The notes beneath the pieces are model-generated. The model worked only from the letters and a program-made list of their open reading frames with translations, did no database searches and was not told where the DNA came from. 41,879 nucleotides of DNA from Anaerolineales bacterium. GTDB lineage: Bacteria > Chloroflexota > Anaerolineae > Anaerolineales > UBA6663. The stretch covers positions 1 through 41,879 of the forward strand of contig JADZEK010000094.1 of the NCBI GenBank assembly GCA_020850595.1, given 5' to 3'. Positions 1 to 9,024 of this stretch are shown here, piece after piece. Every line of letters starts with the position of its first letter. The first letter of the stretch is position 1. A program made the position numbers and the translations under genes.

Positions 1-80
1 AAAGGGTCAGCCTGATCCTGGGTTGAGATTCCTCACCCCCCACAATGCCGAAGGATGGCCGGCAACCGGAGGGGGGCTTC
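1..80. repeat. 80-bp terminal direct repeat, left copy
   Basis: Bases 1-80 are identical to bases 41800-41879. The repeat begins AAAGGGTCAGCCTG and ends GGAGGGGGGCTTC. It contains no ORF. Such an exact end-to-end match is either the overlap of a circular assembly or a dispersed intergenic repeat at which the assembly stopped. The sequence just after it carries related CTTCGGAATGACA modules, which favours a dispersed repeat. Confidence 0.95.
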
Positions 81-245
81 GGAATGACATGGTCCGCCGA
101 GTGTTTCGCCACTGGGGGGCTGGCGGGCTGGCGCAGGGCGCCATGGGTACTTCGAAATGACGATTCATAGAGGGGATCGAGTCAGTGCGGCGGTTTCTGC
201 CGTGGGGGGGCTGGCGTAGGGCACCATGCGCTCTTCGGAATGACA
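77..245. repeat. Non-coding left end with degenerate repeat modules
   Basis: The stretch 1-371 has no convincing gene. The motif CTTCGGAATGACA occurs at 77-89 and 233-245, with a variant TTCGAAATGAC at 151-161. The second and third occurrences are each preceded by a related block built from GGGGGGCTGGCG, then AGGGC and CCATG. This looks like two or three decayed copies of one short interspersed element. I see no tRNA, terminator or protein in it. Confidence 0.6.
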
Positions 246-318
246 GGCAAAATCGGGCTGATCAGTCCCAAGCGCAGTTTAGATGCAATTGCCCTGAGAG
301 GCGACGCTCGCTTGGACG

Positions 319-324
319 TATAAT
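319..324 (+). promoter_or_regulatory. Candidate -10 box of the sensor kinase gene
   Basis: A perfect TATAAT lies 47 bases before the ATG of the kinase gene. No good -35 box is found at normal spacing: the nearest, TTGCCC at 289-294, is 24 bases away. The call rests on the -10 box and its position only. Confidence 0.35.
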
Positions 325-371
325 GGCGGCGCTGTCATCCGGAGCGAATTGCCAGTTGGAGCGGGCCTGCC

Positions 372-2669
372 ATGATTGAGTCCGTGCCTGAGCGCCTCCC
401 CTTGCCAAACCGGCTGATCACGCTTTTGGCGATTGCTGGACTGGTCCTTACCGGTTTGTACGTGGCCGGCCCCGTTTTTTGGATTCCGACGGCGGGATTC
501 CGCCTCTATAACAGCGATTGGCGTGTGAACTTCGTGGATGACAGCGTAGCGGGGCGCGGCACTATTCAGCTCGGCGACCATCTGCTGCGCATCGGCGCGT
601 TGACCCACGAGCAATTTCAGGCCAGCCGCTCGGATGTGCCGTTTTGGGGGGCACAGCCGGGCGACACGGTGTCAGTGGTGCGGCTGCGCAGCGGCGAGGT
701 GCAGACGATTGAGTGGGTCATGCCGCCGGTAATCCCTAGCGAACTCATGTATCGGCTGCTGCTCGACACGCCGGCGGTGCTCTTCGCCACCAGCGCGGTG
801 CTGATCCAACTTCTGCTGCGGCCGCGCACTTATGTGTGGCTGTTGTTGCTCGGCCTGTGTTACCTCATGGCTGTGTGGCTGGTGTTAGGCACGGCCTCAG
901 GGACGGGTTTCGGGGGCGCGTCGTTGGGGCTGCACGCCGTCACCTGGCCGCTGGCGGCGGTGATCCTCGACCTGCATCTGACCCTGCCGCGCTCACTATG
1001 GGGCCGCCGACAGGCGCTGGGGCGCCGCGTGGTCTATGGGTTAGCGCTGGCGGCGGCCGGACTGGAGTCGCTGCGGGTACTGCCGATGTGGGCTTATCAG
1101 GTGGGGCTGCTGGGCGTGGTGCTGGGGGCGATTGCGCCGCCGCTCATCCACCTGCGCCGGAGCGAGGCCGCCGATGTCCGCCGCACGGCCGGGCTGATGC
1201 TGACGGGGATTGGGCTGGCGTTTGGCCCGGGGCTGCTGCTGATGTTTGTGCCCAACCTGCTCCAGCAGCCCGACAGCCCGCCGATGACGACCTATCTCTC
1301 GCTGTTTGCTTTGCCGCTGCTGCCGCTGCTGTACATCTACGCGCTCTACAAGCGCTATCTGGGCAACCTTGAGTTCCGGGCCAACCGCGTCCTCACGTTT
1401 TACCTGTTTTTCCTGACCTTGTTTGTGGGGCTGCTGGCCGCCACCGCGGCAGTGGAGGGCTTTGTTCCGCCTGCGATCCAAGGTTCGCTGCCAACGGTGG
1501 TGTTGTTGTCAGGGTTGGCGGCCAGCGCGGCGGTGACGTTTGGGTTCCGGCCATTTCAGCGCCTGGTTGAGCGTTACTTGCTGGGCGCGCCGGCGGCGCC
1601 CACGCACCTGCTGGTGGCGCACGCCGGCTGGATTGCGACTTGCCACGACGAGGCGGCGCTGGTGCGCTTGCTACGCGCCGAGGTGCTGCCGGGGCTGCTG
1701 GTGCGCCAATCGGCGCTGCTGGCGCAGGACAGCGACGGGCAATGGCGGGTAATCTATGCCCAGGCGCTGCCCGAGGGCGAGCTGGCCCACCCGGCCCTGA
1801 TCGCGCCCGGCCTGCTGGCGGCGGCTGGGCGCTACCGCTCGCCCGGCGCGAACGAGCCGCACGGGTGGGTGCGGCTGGCGCTGCCGCTGCGCGCCGTGGC
1901 CCAGCCAACCGGGGTGTGGCTGCTAGGCCGGCGCGACCCGGATGATTATTTCGCCGCGTCGGAGTTGCCGGTGCTGCAAGCGCTGGCCGACCACCTGGCC
2001 ATGGCCCTGGTGAACATCCACCAGACGCAGTTGCTGCGGGCGCTGTATCAGGCGAACGTGAACCGGACGGAGGGTGAGCGCCTGAGGCTGGCGCGCGAAC
2101 TGCACGACGGGCCGCTGAACGAGTTCGGCTTGCTGGCGCAAAAGGTGGTGGGCGAGCAGATCACGCCGGACTTCCGGCCGACTTACACGGCGGCGGTGGC
2201 CCGGCTGCGGCACACGATTGCGGGGCTGCGGCCGGTGACGCTGAGCTATGGGCTGGCGGCTGGGCTGAGCAGCCTGGTGAGCGAACTGGCCGAGCAATGG
2301 CCAGGCGGGCCGGAGGTGACGCTCGAGGCCGAGGGCGACGGCTGCCGTTACCCGGATGAGGTGGAAACCCACGCCTACCGCATTGTGCAGCAGGCTTGCC
2401 AGAACGCCCTGCGCCACGCCCAGGCCCGCGCCATCCGGCTGACGGGCGCGCTGACCCCGGAGCGCCTCGAGTTGGTGGTGGAAGATGACGGCCAGGGCTT
2501 CGCGGTTGGGCCGGACCTGACGGAGTGGCTGGAGCACCATCACTACGGGCTGGCGAGCATGCACGAACGCGCAGCGCTGATCGGCGGTGCGCTGCAGGTT
2601 GATTCGACGCCGGGGCGCGGCACGCGGCTGCGGCTGGTGTGGCCGACGGCGACGGCCGAGCAGAACTGA
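372..2669 (+). CDS. Orphan membrane sensor histidine kinase (NarL/HisKA_3 type) with extracytoplasmic PDZ-like domain
   Basis: 765 aa. A first membrane helix (about residues 15-37) is followed by a PDZ-like loop containing GDHLLRIG and PGDTVSVVRLRSGE. Several further membrane helices span about 125-390, and a GAF-like region covers about 405-550. The HisKA_3 dimerisation box is RLARELHDGPLNE with the phospho-acceptor at His578. The HATPase_c domain has VEDDGQGF and a STPGRGTRL tail. The family autophosphorylates on His and passes the phosphate to a LuxR/NarL-type response regulator. No regulator lies beside it, so it is an orphan here. The next gene is convergent. A GGAG sits about 11 bases before the ATG. 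The fold and kinase class are clear; the signal is unknown. The PDZ-like call is from pattern only. Confidence 0.88.
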   Translation: MIESVPERLPLPNRLITLLAIAGLVLTGLYVAGPVFWIPTAGFRLYNSDWRVNFVDDSVAGRGTIQLGDHLLRIGALTHEQFQASRSDVPFWGAQPGDTVSVVRLRSGEVQTIEWVMPPVIPSELMYRLLLDTPAVLFATSAVLIQLLLRPRTYVWLLLLGLCYLMAVWLVLGTASGTGFGGASLGLHAVTWPLAAVILDLHLTLPRSLWGRRQALGRRVVYGLALAAAGLESLRVLPMWAYQVGLLGVVLGAIAPPLIHLRRSEAADVRRTAGLMLTGIGLAFGPGLLLMFVPNLLQQPDSPPMTTYLSLFALPLLPLLYIYALYKRYLGNLEFRANRVLTFYLFFLTLFVGLLAATAAVEGFVPPAIQGSLPTVVLLSGLAASAAVTFGFRPFQRLVERYLLGAPAAPTHLLVAHAGWIATCHDEAALVRLLRAEVLPGLLVRQSALLAQDSDGQWRVIYAQALPEGELAHPALIAPGLLAAAGRYRSPGANEPHGWVRLALPLRAVAQPTGVWLLGRRDPDDYFAASELPVLQALADHLAMALVNIHQTQLLRALYQANVNRTEGERLRLARELHDGPLNEFGLLAQKVVGEQITPDFRPTYTAAVARLRHTIAGLRPVTLSYGLAAGLSSLVSELAEQWPGGPEVTLEAEGDGCRYPDEVETHAYRIVQQACQNALRHAQARAIRLTGALTPERLELVVEDDGQGFAVGPDLTEWLEHHHYGLASMHERAALIGGALQVDSTPGRGTRLRLVWPTATAEQN

Positions 2670-2712
2670 GGGTTACCGGCGCGCTGGAGGCACCCCGAGG
2701 CGGCCGCGGGGA

Positions 2713-3807
2713 TCAGGCGGGCGTGCCCGTCACCTGGCCGCGCGCGTTGACGCCGCTGACGCGCGCCAGCCCGGTGTAGGCTACGGCGCACAGGCTGGTC
2801 TCAAGGCTCTCGCCTGCCGCGAGGGGCACGGCGGTGCCGTTGGCGATGGCCTCGTTGAGGCCGTTGGTGGGGTAGCTCGTCCACGGCTCCAGCGCGACGG
2901 TGTGGGTGCGCGCCCACCAGGGGAAGCCGCCGGCCACATCGCCCAACTGCTGCCACAGCCAGATATAGCGGAAGCGCCGCGGGTCGAAGCTAAGGCCAAA
3001 GCCCACTTGCCGCGCCTGATTGGTGATGGCATACCAGCCTTCGGTCAACTCGGCCAGGTAGCCCAGTTCCTGGGCTTTTTCGGCGCCGTAGGCGGGCACG
3101 CGGCCGGCGTCTACCACTTCGCCGGCGGGCGAGAGGGGCGTGGGCCAGGCGCTCTCGGCCCCGGGCTGAAAGCGGCGCGGCTCGTAGCCGTCTATGGCCG
3201 CGTGCGCGATGAAGCGCTTGGCCGGCGCGTCAATGACCGCCCCTTCTTCGAGAAAGGGCCGGCCAAAGGCGATGTGCTGGCCCCACATCAGGTGCAGCGG
3301 TTCGCCGCCTTCGTTGGTCACGCGCTCGTGGATGTGCAGCGCGGCGTGACCCGGCTCCAGGCTGAGGGTCTTCTCAACGAAAAACGGCGTGCGCAGCGGC
3401 CGCACCCACAGGCGCGCGCGCACTTGCTCCGGTGTGTCTAGGTCAATGGCATATTCCCAGGGGATTAGGCTGATCTCGGCGTGCTGGCCGAGGGCCGCGC
3501 CCTTGTAGAGGGTGAGCGGCCCGCCGCTGGGCAGGATGTCGTTCCAGCCGCCGAGGTAGTAGTCGAGGAAGGGGCTGTCGGTGAAGGCCGAGGGCACGCC
3601 GCGGTTGGGGTTGCGGATGCCCGCCGGGCTAAAGTACATGAAGTCCAGATCGAGGGGCTTGTAGCGGAACTCGATGATATCGCTGCCGCGGTCCACCAGC
3701 ACCGTGACGCGCAGCAATTCGTTTTCGAGGAGGAGGGTGCGCAGGCCGTTGACGTGCCAGGCATCGGAGATGCGGCAGCCGTGATTGCGGGCGCGACCGA
3801 GGGACAT
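2713..3807 (-). CDS. DUF4432 family protein (galactose-mutarotase-like fold)
   Basis: 364 aa. The N-terminus (LENELLRVTVLVDRGSDI) and the later LHIHERVTNEGGEPLHLMWGQH and FGLSFDPRRF stretches match DUF4432, proteins related in fold to aldose 1-epimerases. No member's reaction is established to my knowledge; an epimerase or carbohydrate-binding role on a sugar or sugar acid is inference. There is no signal peptide, so it is probably cytoplasmic. It is transcribed alone, convergent with the sensor kinase gene, and has a good promoter of its own at 3853-3882. It fits the sugar-acid theme of the window but is not in an operon with those enzymes. Confidence 0.8.
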   Translation of the reverse strand: MSLGRARNHGCRISDAWHVNGLRTLLLENELLRVTVLVDRGSDIIEFRYKPLDLDFMYFSPAGIRNPNRGVPSAFTDSPFLDYYLGGWNDILPSGGPLTLYKGAALGQHAEISLIPWEYAIDLDTPEQVRARLWVRPLRTPFFVEKTLSLEPGHAALHIHERVTNEGGEPLHLMWGQHIAFGRPFLEEGAVIDAPAKRFIAHAAIDGYEPRRFQPGAESAWPTPLSPAGEVVDAGRVPAYGAEKAQELGYLAELTEGWYAITNQARQVGFGLSFDPRRFRYIWLWQQLGDVAGGFPWWARTHTVALEPWTSYPTNGLNEAIANGTAVPLAAGESLETSLCAVAYTGLARVSGVNARGQVTGTPA

Positions 3808-3852
3808 GGCGGGGGCCTTTCCGTGAGTAAGTGCGTGCGTGAGGTTGCCGTC

Positions 3853-3882
3853 ATGCTAAACCGGAGGCCGGGCCGATGTCAA
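3853..3882 (-). promoter_or_regulatory. Sigma70-type promoter of the DUF4432 gene
   Basis: On the minus strand TTGACA (3882-3877) is followed after 18 bases by TAGCAT (3858-3853). The start codon of the DUF4432 gene lies about 45 bases downstream. The -35 box matches consensus perfectly and the -10 box is moderate. Confidence 0.55.
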
Positions 3883-3885
3883 GCG

Positions 3886-3985
3886 GGAGGGTGGAGGTCG
3901 GAGGGCGGAGGTCATAGGTCAGAGGTCGGGGGGTGGAGGGCGGCGCCAGGGTCAGGCGGGTGGCGGGTGATGAGGAGGTCGGAGG
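3886..3985. repeat. Purine-rich G-tract with short direct repeats
   Basis: About 100 bases before ilvD are made of GGAGG, GGTCGG and GGCGG runs, with GGAGGTCGGAGG occurring twice. The 17-mer GGGTGGAGGGCGGCGCC at 3931-3947 recurs exactly at 9064-9080, in another intergenic gap, and both copies are followed by GGGTCAGG a few bases later. It is non-coding. The many G-runs on one strand could form quadruplex-like structures, which is inference. Confidence 0.55.
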
Positions 3986-3991
3986 GGACAT

Positions 3992-4020
3992 TTGGCGGAT
4001 TGCCGGTCTTGCCCTAAGCT
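3992..4020 (+). promoter_or_regulatory. Candidate promoter of ilvD
   Basis: TTGGCG (3992-3997), a 17-base spacer and TAAGCT (4015-4020) lie 55 bases before the ilvD start. Both boxes are imperfect. No attenuator-like leader or T-box is visible in the short leader. Confidence 0.35.
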
Positions 4021-4074
4021 ACCGTCGGCAGCGGCTGGGCCACTTCTCACCCGGCCGCATTCAAGGAGCTATGA

Positions 4075-5745
4075 ATGAACACCCCCAAACCCAACAGCGG
4101 CCAGATTACCGACGGCCCCAGCCGCGCGGGAGCGCGCAGTATGCTGAAGGCGGTCGGCTTCACCGACGACGACCTACGCCGGCCCCTGATCGGCGTGGCC
4201 AACACCTGGATCGAGATCGGGCCGTGCAACTTTCACCTGCGCCGCCTGGCGGCCAAGATTAAGGAGGGCATCCGCGCCGCGGGCGGCACGCCGATGGAGT
4301 TTAACACCGTTTCGATCTCCGACGGCATTACCATGGGCACGGAGGGGATGAAGACTTCGCTGATCAGCCGCGAGGTGATCGCCGACTCGGTGGAGTTGGT
4401 GGCGCGCGGCAACCACTTCGATGCGCTGATCGGCCTGACCGCCTGCGATAAGACCAACCCCGGGATGGTGATGGCGCTGGCGCGCCTCAACCTGCCGGGG
4501 TTGGTGCTGTACGGCGGCTCCATCGCCCCGGGCTCGTTCGAGGGCCACGATGTGACGATCATGGATGTGTACGAGGCGATCGGCGCGCACGCGGCGGGCA
4601 GGCTCAGCGACGAACAACTGCGCAGTATCGAGAACACGGCCTGCCCGGCGGCGGGGGCGTGCGGCGGGCAGTTCACCGCCAACACGATGTCGGCGGTGAT
4701 GGAGTTCCTGGGCGTCTCGCCCATGGGCAGCAACGGCATCCCGGCCATGTCGGCGGCCAAGGACGCCGCGGCTTTCGCGGCCGGACAACTGGTGGTGGAC
4801 CTGCTGCGCCGGAATGCGCGCCCCAGCGACGTCATCACGCGCGAGGCGCTGGAGAACGCCATCACGGTTGTCGCGGCTACGGGCGGCTCGACCAACGCGG
4901 TGCTGCACTTGCTGGCCATCGCCCGCGAGATGGGCCTGGCGCTGCACATTGACGACTTCGACGCGATCAGCCGGCGCACGCCGCTGATCGCCGACTTGAA
5001 GCCGGGGGGGCGGTTCGTCGCCACTGACCTGCACGCGGCAGGCGGCATTCAGCTAGTGGCCCAGCGCCTGCTGGCAGGCGGCTACCTGCACGGCGAGGCC
5101 ATGACCGTGACGGGCCGCACGCTGGCCGAGGAGGCCGCGCGCGCCCAAGAGACGCCGGGGCAAGCGGTGGTCGTGCCGCTCGATCGGCCGCTTAAGAGCA
5201 GCGGCGGCATTGTCATCTTGCACGGCAACCTGGCCCCGGAGGGCGCGGTGGTGAAGGTGACGAGCGAGAAGCACAACCGGCACCGCGGGCCGGCGCGCGT
5301 GTTCGACAGCGAGGAGGCCGCCTTTGCCGCCGTGCAGGCCCGGCAGATTCAGGCGGGCGATGTGGTCGTGATCCGCTATGAGGGGCCACGGGGCGGGCCG
5401 GGCATGCGCGAGATGCTGGCGGTGACCGCCGCGATCGTGGGGCAGGGACTGGGGCCGGAGGTGGCGCTGGTGACCGATGGGCGCTTCTCGGGGGCGACGC
5501 GCGGCCTGATGATCGGCCACGTGGCCCCCGAGGCGGCGCGGGGCGGGCCGCTGGCGGCGGTGCGCGACGGCGACATGCTGGTGATTGACGTGGCCGAGCG
5601 CCAACTGCGGGCCGAGGTGTCCGACGACGAGTTGGCCGGGCGGCTGGCCGCGTGGCAGGCTCCGGCCCCACACTACGCCCGGGGCGTTATGGCGAAGTAC
5701 GCCAATACGGTGTCGTCGGCGGCCAGCGGCGCTGTGACGACGTAA
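4075..5745 (+). CDS. ilvD: Dihydroxy-acid dehydratase
   Basis: 556 aa, the normal IlvD length. The enzyme removes water from 2,3-dihydroxy-3-methyl acids to give the 2-oxo acids that precede valine, leucine and isoleucine, using an Fe-S cluster in the cytoplasm. Cluster cysteines are visible as Cys51 (IGPCNFH), Cys124 (TACDKTNPG) and Cys196 (CPAAGACGGQFTANTM). The C-terminal GRFSGATRGLMIGHVAPEA segment is also typical. AAGGAG lies 6 bases before this ATG; an out-of-frame ATG starts 4 bases earlier. The gene stands alone with no ilvB, ilvC or leu genes nearby. IlvD relatives acting on sugar acids exist, and the surroundings are rich in sugar-acid enzymes, but the sequence reads as an ordinary DHAD. 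Confidence 0.93.
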   Translation: MNTPKPNSGQITDGPSRAGARSMLKAVGFTDDDLRRPLIGVANTWIEIGPCNFHLRRLAAKIKEGIRAAGGTPMEFNTVSISDGITMGTEGMKTSLISREVIADSVELVARGNHFDALIGLTACDKTNPGMVMALARLNLPGLVLYGGSIAPGSFEGHDVTIMDVYEAIGAHAAGRLSDEQLRSIENTACPAAGACGGQFTANTMSAVMEFLGVSPMGSNGIPAMSAAKDAAAFAAGQLVVDLLRRNARPSDVITREALENAITVVAATGGSTNAVLHLLAIAREMGLALHIDDFDAISRRTPLIADLKPGGRFVATDLHAAGGIQLVAQRLLAGGYLHGEAMTVTGRTLAEEAARAQETPGQAVVVPLDRPLKSSGGIVILHGNLAPEGAVVKVTSEKHNRHRGPARVFDSEEAAFAAVQARQIQAGDVVVIRYEGPRGGPGMREMLAVTAAIVGQGLGPEVALVTDGRFSGATRGLMIGHVAPEAARGGPLAAVRDGDMLVIDVAERQLRAEVSDDELAGRLAAWQAPAPHYARGVMAKYANTVSSAASGAVTT

Positions 5746-5818
5746 GGCCGGCGGCGCACTGTCGGCCTGGGCACCGGCGCTGCGGGAGGCGGGGCAGATC
5801 AACCGGGGCGAGCGGGCG

Positions 5819-7561
5819 TCAGGGGCGGCGGCGGCCCTTGCCGCTGGGCGGCTTGGGGCGCTTGTTCTTGGGCACGTAGGGTTTGCCGCCGGCGCGCGGG
5901 CCATGCGGCTGGTCGGCTCCATAGGGACGGCGGGCCGGCGTGGCGCGCACATCGCGCTCGGTAGCGGGCCGAATGCGCGCGGGCTGGTTGCGGATGGTGG
6001 TGGTGGTCATGGCGCTCAGCACCTGGGCGTAATACTCAGCGGGCACGTCCACGAAGGTGAAGTCGTCGTAGATGTCAATCGCGCCAATGGCTTTGCCGGG
6101 CACGCCGGCCTCGTTGGCAATCGCGCCCACGATGTCGGCCGGGCGGACGCCGCTGACGCGCCCGGCGGCGATGAACAGGCGCACCATGCCGTCTTCGGCC
6201 ACTGGCACGGCTTCGGGGGCCGGCTCGACCGGCACGACCAGCGGCTGGTCGCCGTGGGCCAGGCGCGCCGCGGCGGCGGCGATCTCGGCCATGTCGCGGC
6301 CGGACTCGGCGGCAACCTCGCCCAGCAGCGGCAGGTAGAACTCCAGGTCGTCGCGTTCCAGGGCCGCCAGCAGGCGTTCCTTAAAGAGGGCCAGGCGGCG
6401 GGCGGCGACATCGGCGCGGGTGGGGAGCTTGGCGCGCGTAATTTTCTGCCGAGTGTAGCGCTCAATCTCGCGCAGCATGCGCTCTTCACGCGGGGTGACA
6501 AACAGGACGGCCTGGCCGGCGCGCCCGGCCCGCGCCGTGCGGCCGATGCGATGCACATAGGCCTCGGGGTCACCGGGGATGTCGTAGTTGACGACGCGGG
6601 CGATGCGCTCCACGTCTAGCCCGCGCGCGGCCACGTCGGTGGCGATGACGATTTCCACCTGCCCGGCGCGCAGACGGCGCAGCACGGACTCGCGCTGGGC
6701 CTGGTTCAGGTCGCCGTGCATGGCCTCCACGGCGTAGCCGCGAGCTTGCAGCCGCTCGGCTAGCTCGGCCACGCGCAGCTTGGTGCGGGCGAAGATGAGG
6801 ATGGCCTCGCCCGGCGCACCTTCGGCCTCCAGCAGCAGGGTGAGGGCCTCAAGCTTGTGGGCCTCGCTGACGTGCAGCGAGCGCTGCTCGACGGTCGGCA
6901 CGGTCAGCGTCTTGTGGGCCACCTCGGCGCTGGCCGGGTTGGTCAGGTAACGGTCGGCGATGCGGCGCACTTCCTTGGGCAGGGTGGCCGAGAAGAGCGC
7001 GGTCTGGCGCTGCTGGGGCATCTGGCCGAGCAGCCATTCCACGTCTTCTAGAAAACCAATGCGCAGCATCTCGTCGGCTTCGTCAAGCACGACGGTCTTA
7101 AGGGCGCTGAAGTCCAGCGTGTCGCGGCGCACGTGGTCCATCAGGCGGCCGGGCGTGCCAACGACGATGTGCACGCCGCCGCGCAGGCGGGCAAGCTGCT
7201 TCTGGATCGAGTCGCCGCCGTAGACGGGCAGCACCTTGACCCGCCCTAACTGTTTGGAGTAGGTGTGGACGGCCTCGGCCACCTGGATCGCCAATTCGCG
7301 GGTCGGCGTGAGGATCAACGCCTGCACGGCGTTGAGGGTCAGGTCGAGCCGCTGGAGGAGGGGCAAGGCAAAGGCGGCGGTCTTGCCGGTGCCAGTTTGG
7401 GCCTGGCCGATGACATCACGCCCGGCCAACAGCAGCGGAATGGTGTGCTGCTGGATGGGGGTAGGCGTCTCGTAGCCGAGTTGGTCGAGCACTTGGAGCA
7501 GCGGCGCGTTGAGGCCCAGCCCGGCAAAGGTTTCGCTGGCAGGCGTGGGTTCGATTTCCAT
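5819..7561 (-). CDS. deaD: DEAD-box ATP-dependent RNA helicase, DeaD/CsdA-like
   Basis: 580 aa from the MEIEPTP start; a longer open frame upstream lacks coding character. All helicase motifs are visible: Q motif (GYETPTPIQ), Walker A AQTGTGKT at 54-61, PTRELAIQ, TPGRLMD, DEAD at 160-163, SAT at 191-193, ATDVAARGLD and HRIGRTARAGR. After the helicase core comes a DbpA/CsdA-like RNA-binding domain (RLFIAAGRVSGVRPADIVGAI) and a basic Pro/Lys/Arg-rich tail ending KGRRRP. Such proteins unwind RNA in ribosome assembly, mRNA decay and cold adaptation. It is convergent with ilvD (73-base gap). A TATACT on the minus strand at 7602-7597 may be its -10 box. Confidence 0.93.
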   Translation of the reverse strand: MEIEPTPASETFAGLGLNAPLLQVLDQLGYETPTPIQQHTIPLLLAGRDVIGQAQTGTGKTAAFALPLLQRLDLTLNAVQALILTPTRELAIQVAEAVHTYSKQLGRVKVLPVYGGDSIQKQLARLRGGVHIVVGTPGRLMDHVRRDTLDFSALKTVVLDEADEMLRIGFLEDVEWLLGQMPQQRQTALFSATLPKEVRRIADRYLTNPASAEVAHKTLTVPTVEQRSLHVSEAHKLEALTLLLEAEGAPGEAILIFARTKLRVAELAERLQARGYAVEAMHGDLNQAQRESVLRRLRAGQVEIVIATDVAARGLDVERIARVVNYDIPGDPEAYVHRIGRTARAGRAGQAVLFVTPREERMLREIERYTRQKITRAKLPTRADVAARRLALFKERLLAALERDDLEFYLPLLGEVAAESGRDMAEIAAAAARLAHGDQPLVVPVEPAPEAVPVAEDGMVRLFIAAGRVSGVRPADIVGAIANEAGVPGKAIGAIDIYDDFTFVDVPAEYYAQVLSAMTTTTIRNQPARIRPATERDVRATPARRPYGADQPHGPRAGGKPYVPKNKRPKPPSGKGRRRP

Positions 7562-7662
7562 AGCGTCTCCGGGGAATAGGACGAGCTGGCCGGCTGAGTA
7601 TAGCCGAGAGCACCCCAAACGGCGGAACGAATCTGGGGGGGCGCGGCGGCGGGGTTGGGCGG

Positions 7663-9024
7663 CTAGGCCGCGCCGGGGGCCGGGGGTAGAGCGGCCCGCT
7701 CGGCCGAGGCGGCGGCCAAGCGACGGCGGGCCGGAAGCGCCACCCACCACACAAAGGCCAGCGCCCCCAGGAAGCGCAGCGCGGCGCTGATCACCAACAG
7801 CGGCCGGTAGCCCCAGGCGTCGGCGAGGTAGCCGCCCAGGATGGGCACGAGCGTGGCGCACAGCGAGATGGTCAACTGAAAGACGGCTATGCCCTCGGCT
7901 CGCGCCTTTTCCGGCGCCAACTCAAGCAGCAGGTTGAAACTGGCCAGGTTGTAGCCGGCCCACAGGACGCCGCCAAAAGCGTTGACGATGACGATCTGCC
8001 AGGCGGCGGTGGCGAACAACCAGGCGAACGGCAGGCTGACGATCAGGAACGAGAGCAGCCCCTGCGCAAACACGTTGCCGCGCCGGTCAATCCACGCGCC
8101 CAGCCAGCGCTGCGTGAGCAGGGCCGCGAGGCTCGCGGAAGCGGCCACCCAGCCGACCATCGCGGTGGTGCCGCCCAGGTCGGTAACCAGATAGAGGTTG
8201 AGGAACGGGGAGGTCACCTGCATGCCCAGGTTCCAGATCAGGGTGCAGGCGACTAACCCCATGAAACTTGGCGCCCGGCCGAGAAGCACCGCTACGGCGC
8301 GCCAGGGGCGGCGCTCGGCGGTGTGGGCGGCCGGGAGTGGGTCGTCAACGCGCGCGAACGACAGCGTAGCCAGTGCGCCAGTCAGGAATGCCAGCCCAAA
8401 GACGAGCTGGTAGCCGCCCAGGGGCCGGCCCGGCTGGGCGCCGACTTCAATTAGCCAGCCGGCCAGCGGCACCACCAGCAGCGCCGGCAAGTTCACGGCA
8501 TAGCCGCGGTGACTGAAGAACCGCCCGCGGATGCCGGCCGGCACGCTGTCGGCCATCAGCGTAGTCCAGGCCGGGTTGGAGTAGGTATTGCAGAAGGCCA
8601 TCAGCGCGTTGACGGCAATGATGAGCGCGACGGCTACGGTGGGGGCGACGGCCAGGAACGGCATGGCGACCCAGATTAACAGCACCACGCGCGCGATGAC
8701 GCCGCCGAACACGACAACCAGGTGTATGCGCCGGCGACCGGCGGCCTGCGCTGCCCGCGCGCCGGGCAGCAGCGAGAGTAGTGCCAGCAGGCTGGCCACG
8801 CCCGGCAGCAGCCCAATTTGGGCGTTGCTGGCGCCGTAGGCCTGCGCGAACAGCGGCACGAAGTTGACGAAGAACGCGCCGCTCAGATTGGCGAACAGGC
8901 TGTCTAGCCAGAGCCAACGCAGGCGCGCGATCTCCGGCGTGGTGAGCGTGTTGGCCGACAGGTGTGCCAGGCTGCGGTCGAGGGGGGCAACCAGCCGGGA
9001 GAGGGCCGGGAAGCGTTGGTTCAC
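7663..9024 (-). CDS. Major facilitator superfamily transporter
   Basis: 453 aa with about twelve hydrophobic helices and no signal peptide, so an inner-membrane carrier of the MFS. After the second helix comes a short basic loop (GARAAQAAGRRRIH), and the central loop lies around residues 215-235. The start is GTG. It is the last gene of the minus-strand arm of the central cluster, after the enolase-superfamily and PhyH genes, with an 88-base gap containing the repeated 17-mer GGGTGGAGGGCGGCGCC. From context it may import the acid or sugar acid that the cluster degrades, but the sequence does not reveal substrate or direction. Confidence 0.82.
   Translation of the reverse strand: MNQRFPALSRLVAPLDRSLAHLSANTLTTPEIARLRWLWLDSLFANLSGAFFVNFVPLFAQAYGASNAQIGLLPGVASLLALLSLLPGARAAQAAGRRRIHLVVVFGGVIARVVLLIWVAMPFLAVAPTVAVALIIAVNALMAFCNTYSNPAWTTLMADSVPAGIRGRFFSHRGYAVNLPALLVVPLAGWLIEVGAQPGRPLGGYQLVFGLAFLTGALATLSFARVDDPLPAAHTAERRPWRAVAVLLGRAPSFMGLVACTLIWNLGMQVTSPFLNLYLVTDLGGTTAMVGWVAASASLAALLTQRWLGAWIDRRGNVFAQGLLSFLIVSLPFAWLFATAAWQIVIVNAFGGVLWAGYNLASFNLLLELAPEKARAEGIAVFQLTISLCATLVPILGGYLADAWGYRPLLVISAALRFLGALAFVWWVALPARRRLAAASAERAALPPAPGAA

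Noticed and set aside
836..1945. Long open frames overlapping the sensor kinase gene on both strands
   Set aside because: They are frame shadows of a GC-rich gene, with Arg/Pro/Ala-rich translations and no domain, while the kinase frame carries clear motifs.
2693..2711. Possible bidirectional terminator (CCCCG ... CGGGG) between the kinase and DUF4432 genes
   Set aside because: The stem is only five bases with no T run, which is common by chance in DNA this GC-rich.
7562..7861. A 100-residue N-terminal extension of the DEAD-box helicase
   Set aside because: The extra residues are low-complexity Arg/Pro/Gly and cross a plausible -10 box. The family N-terminus starts at MEIEP.
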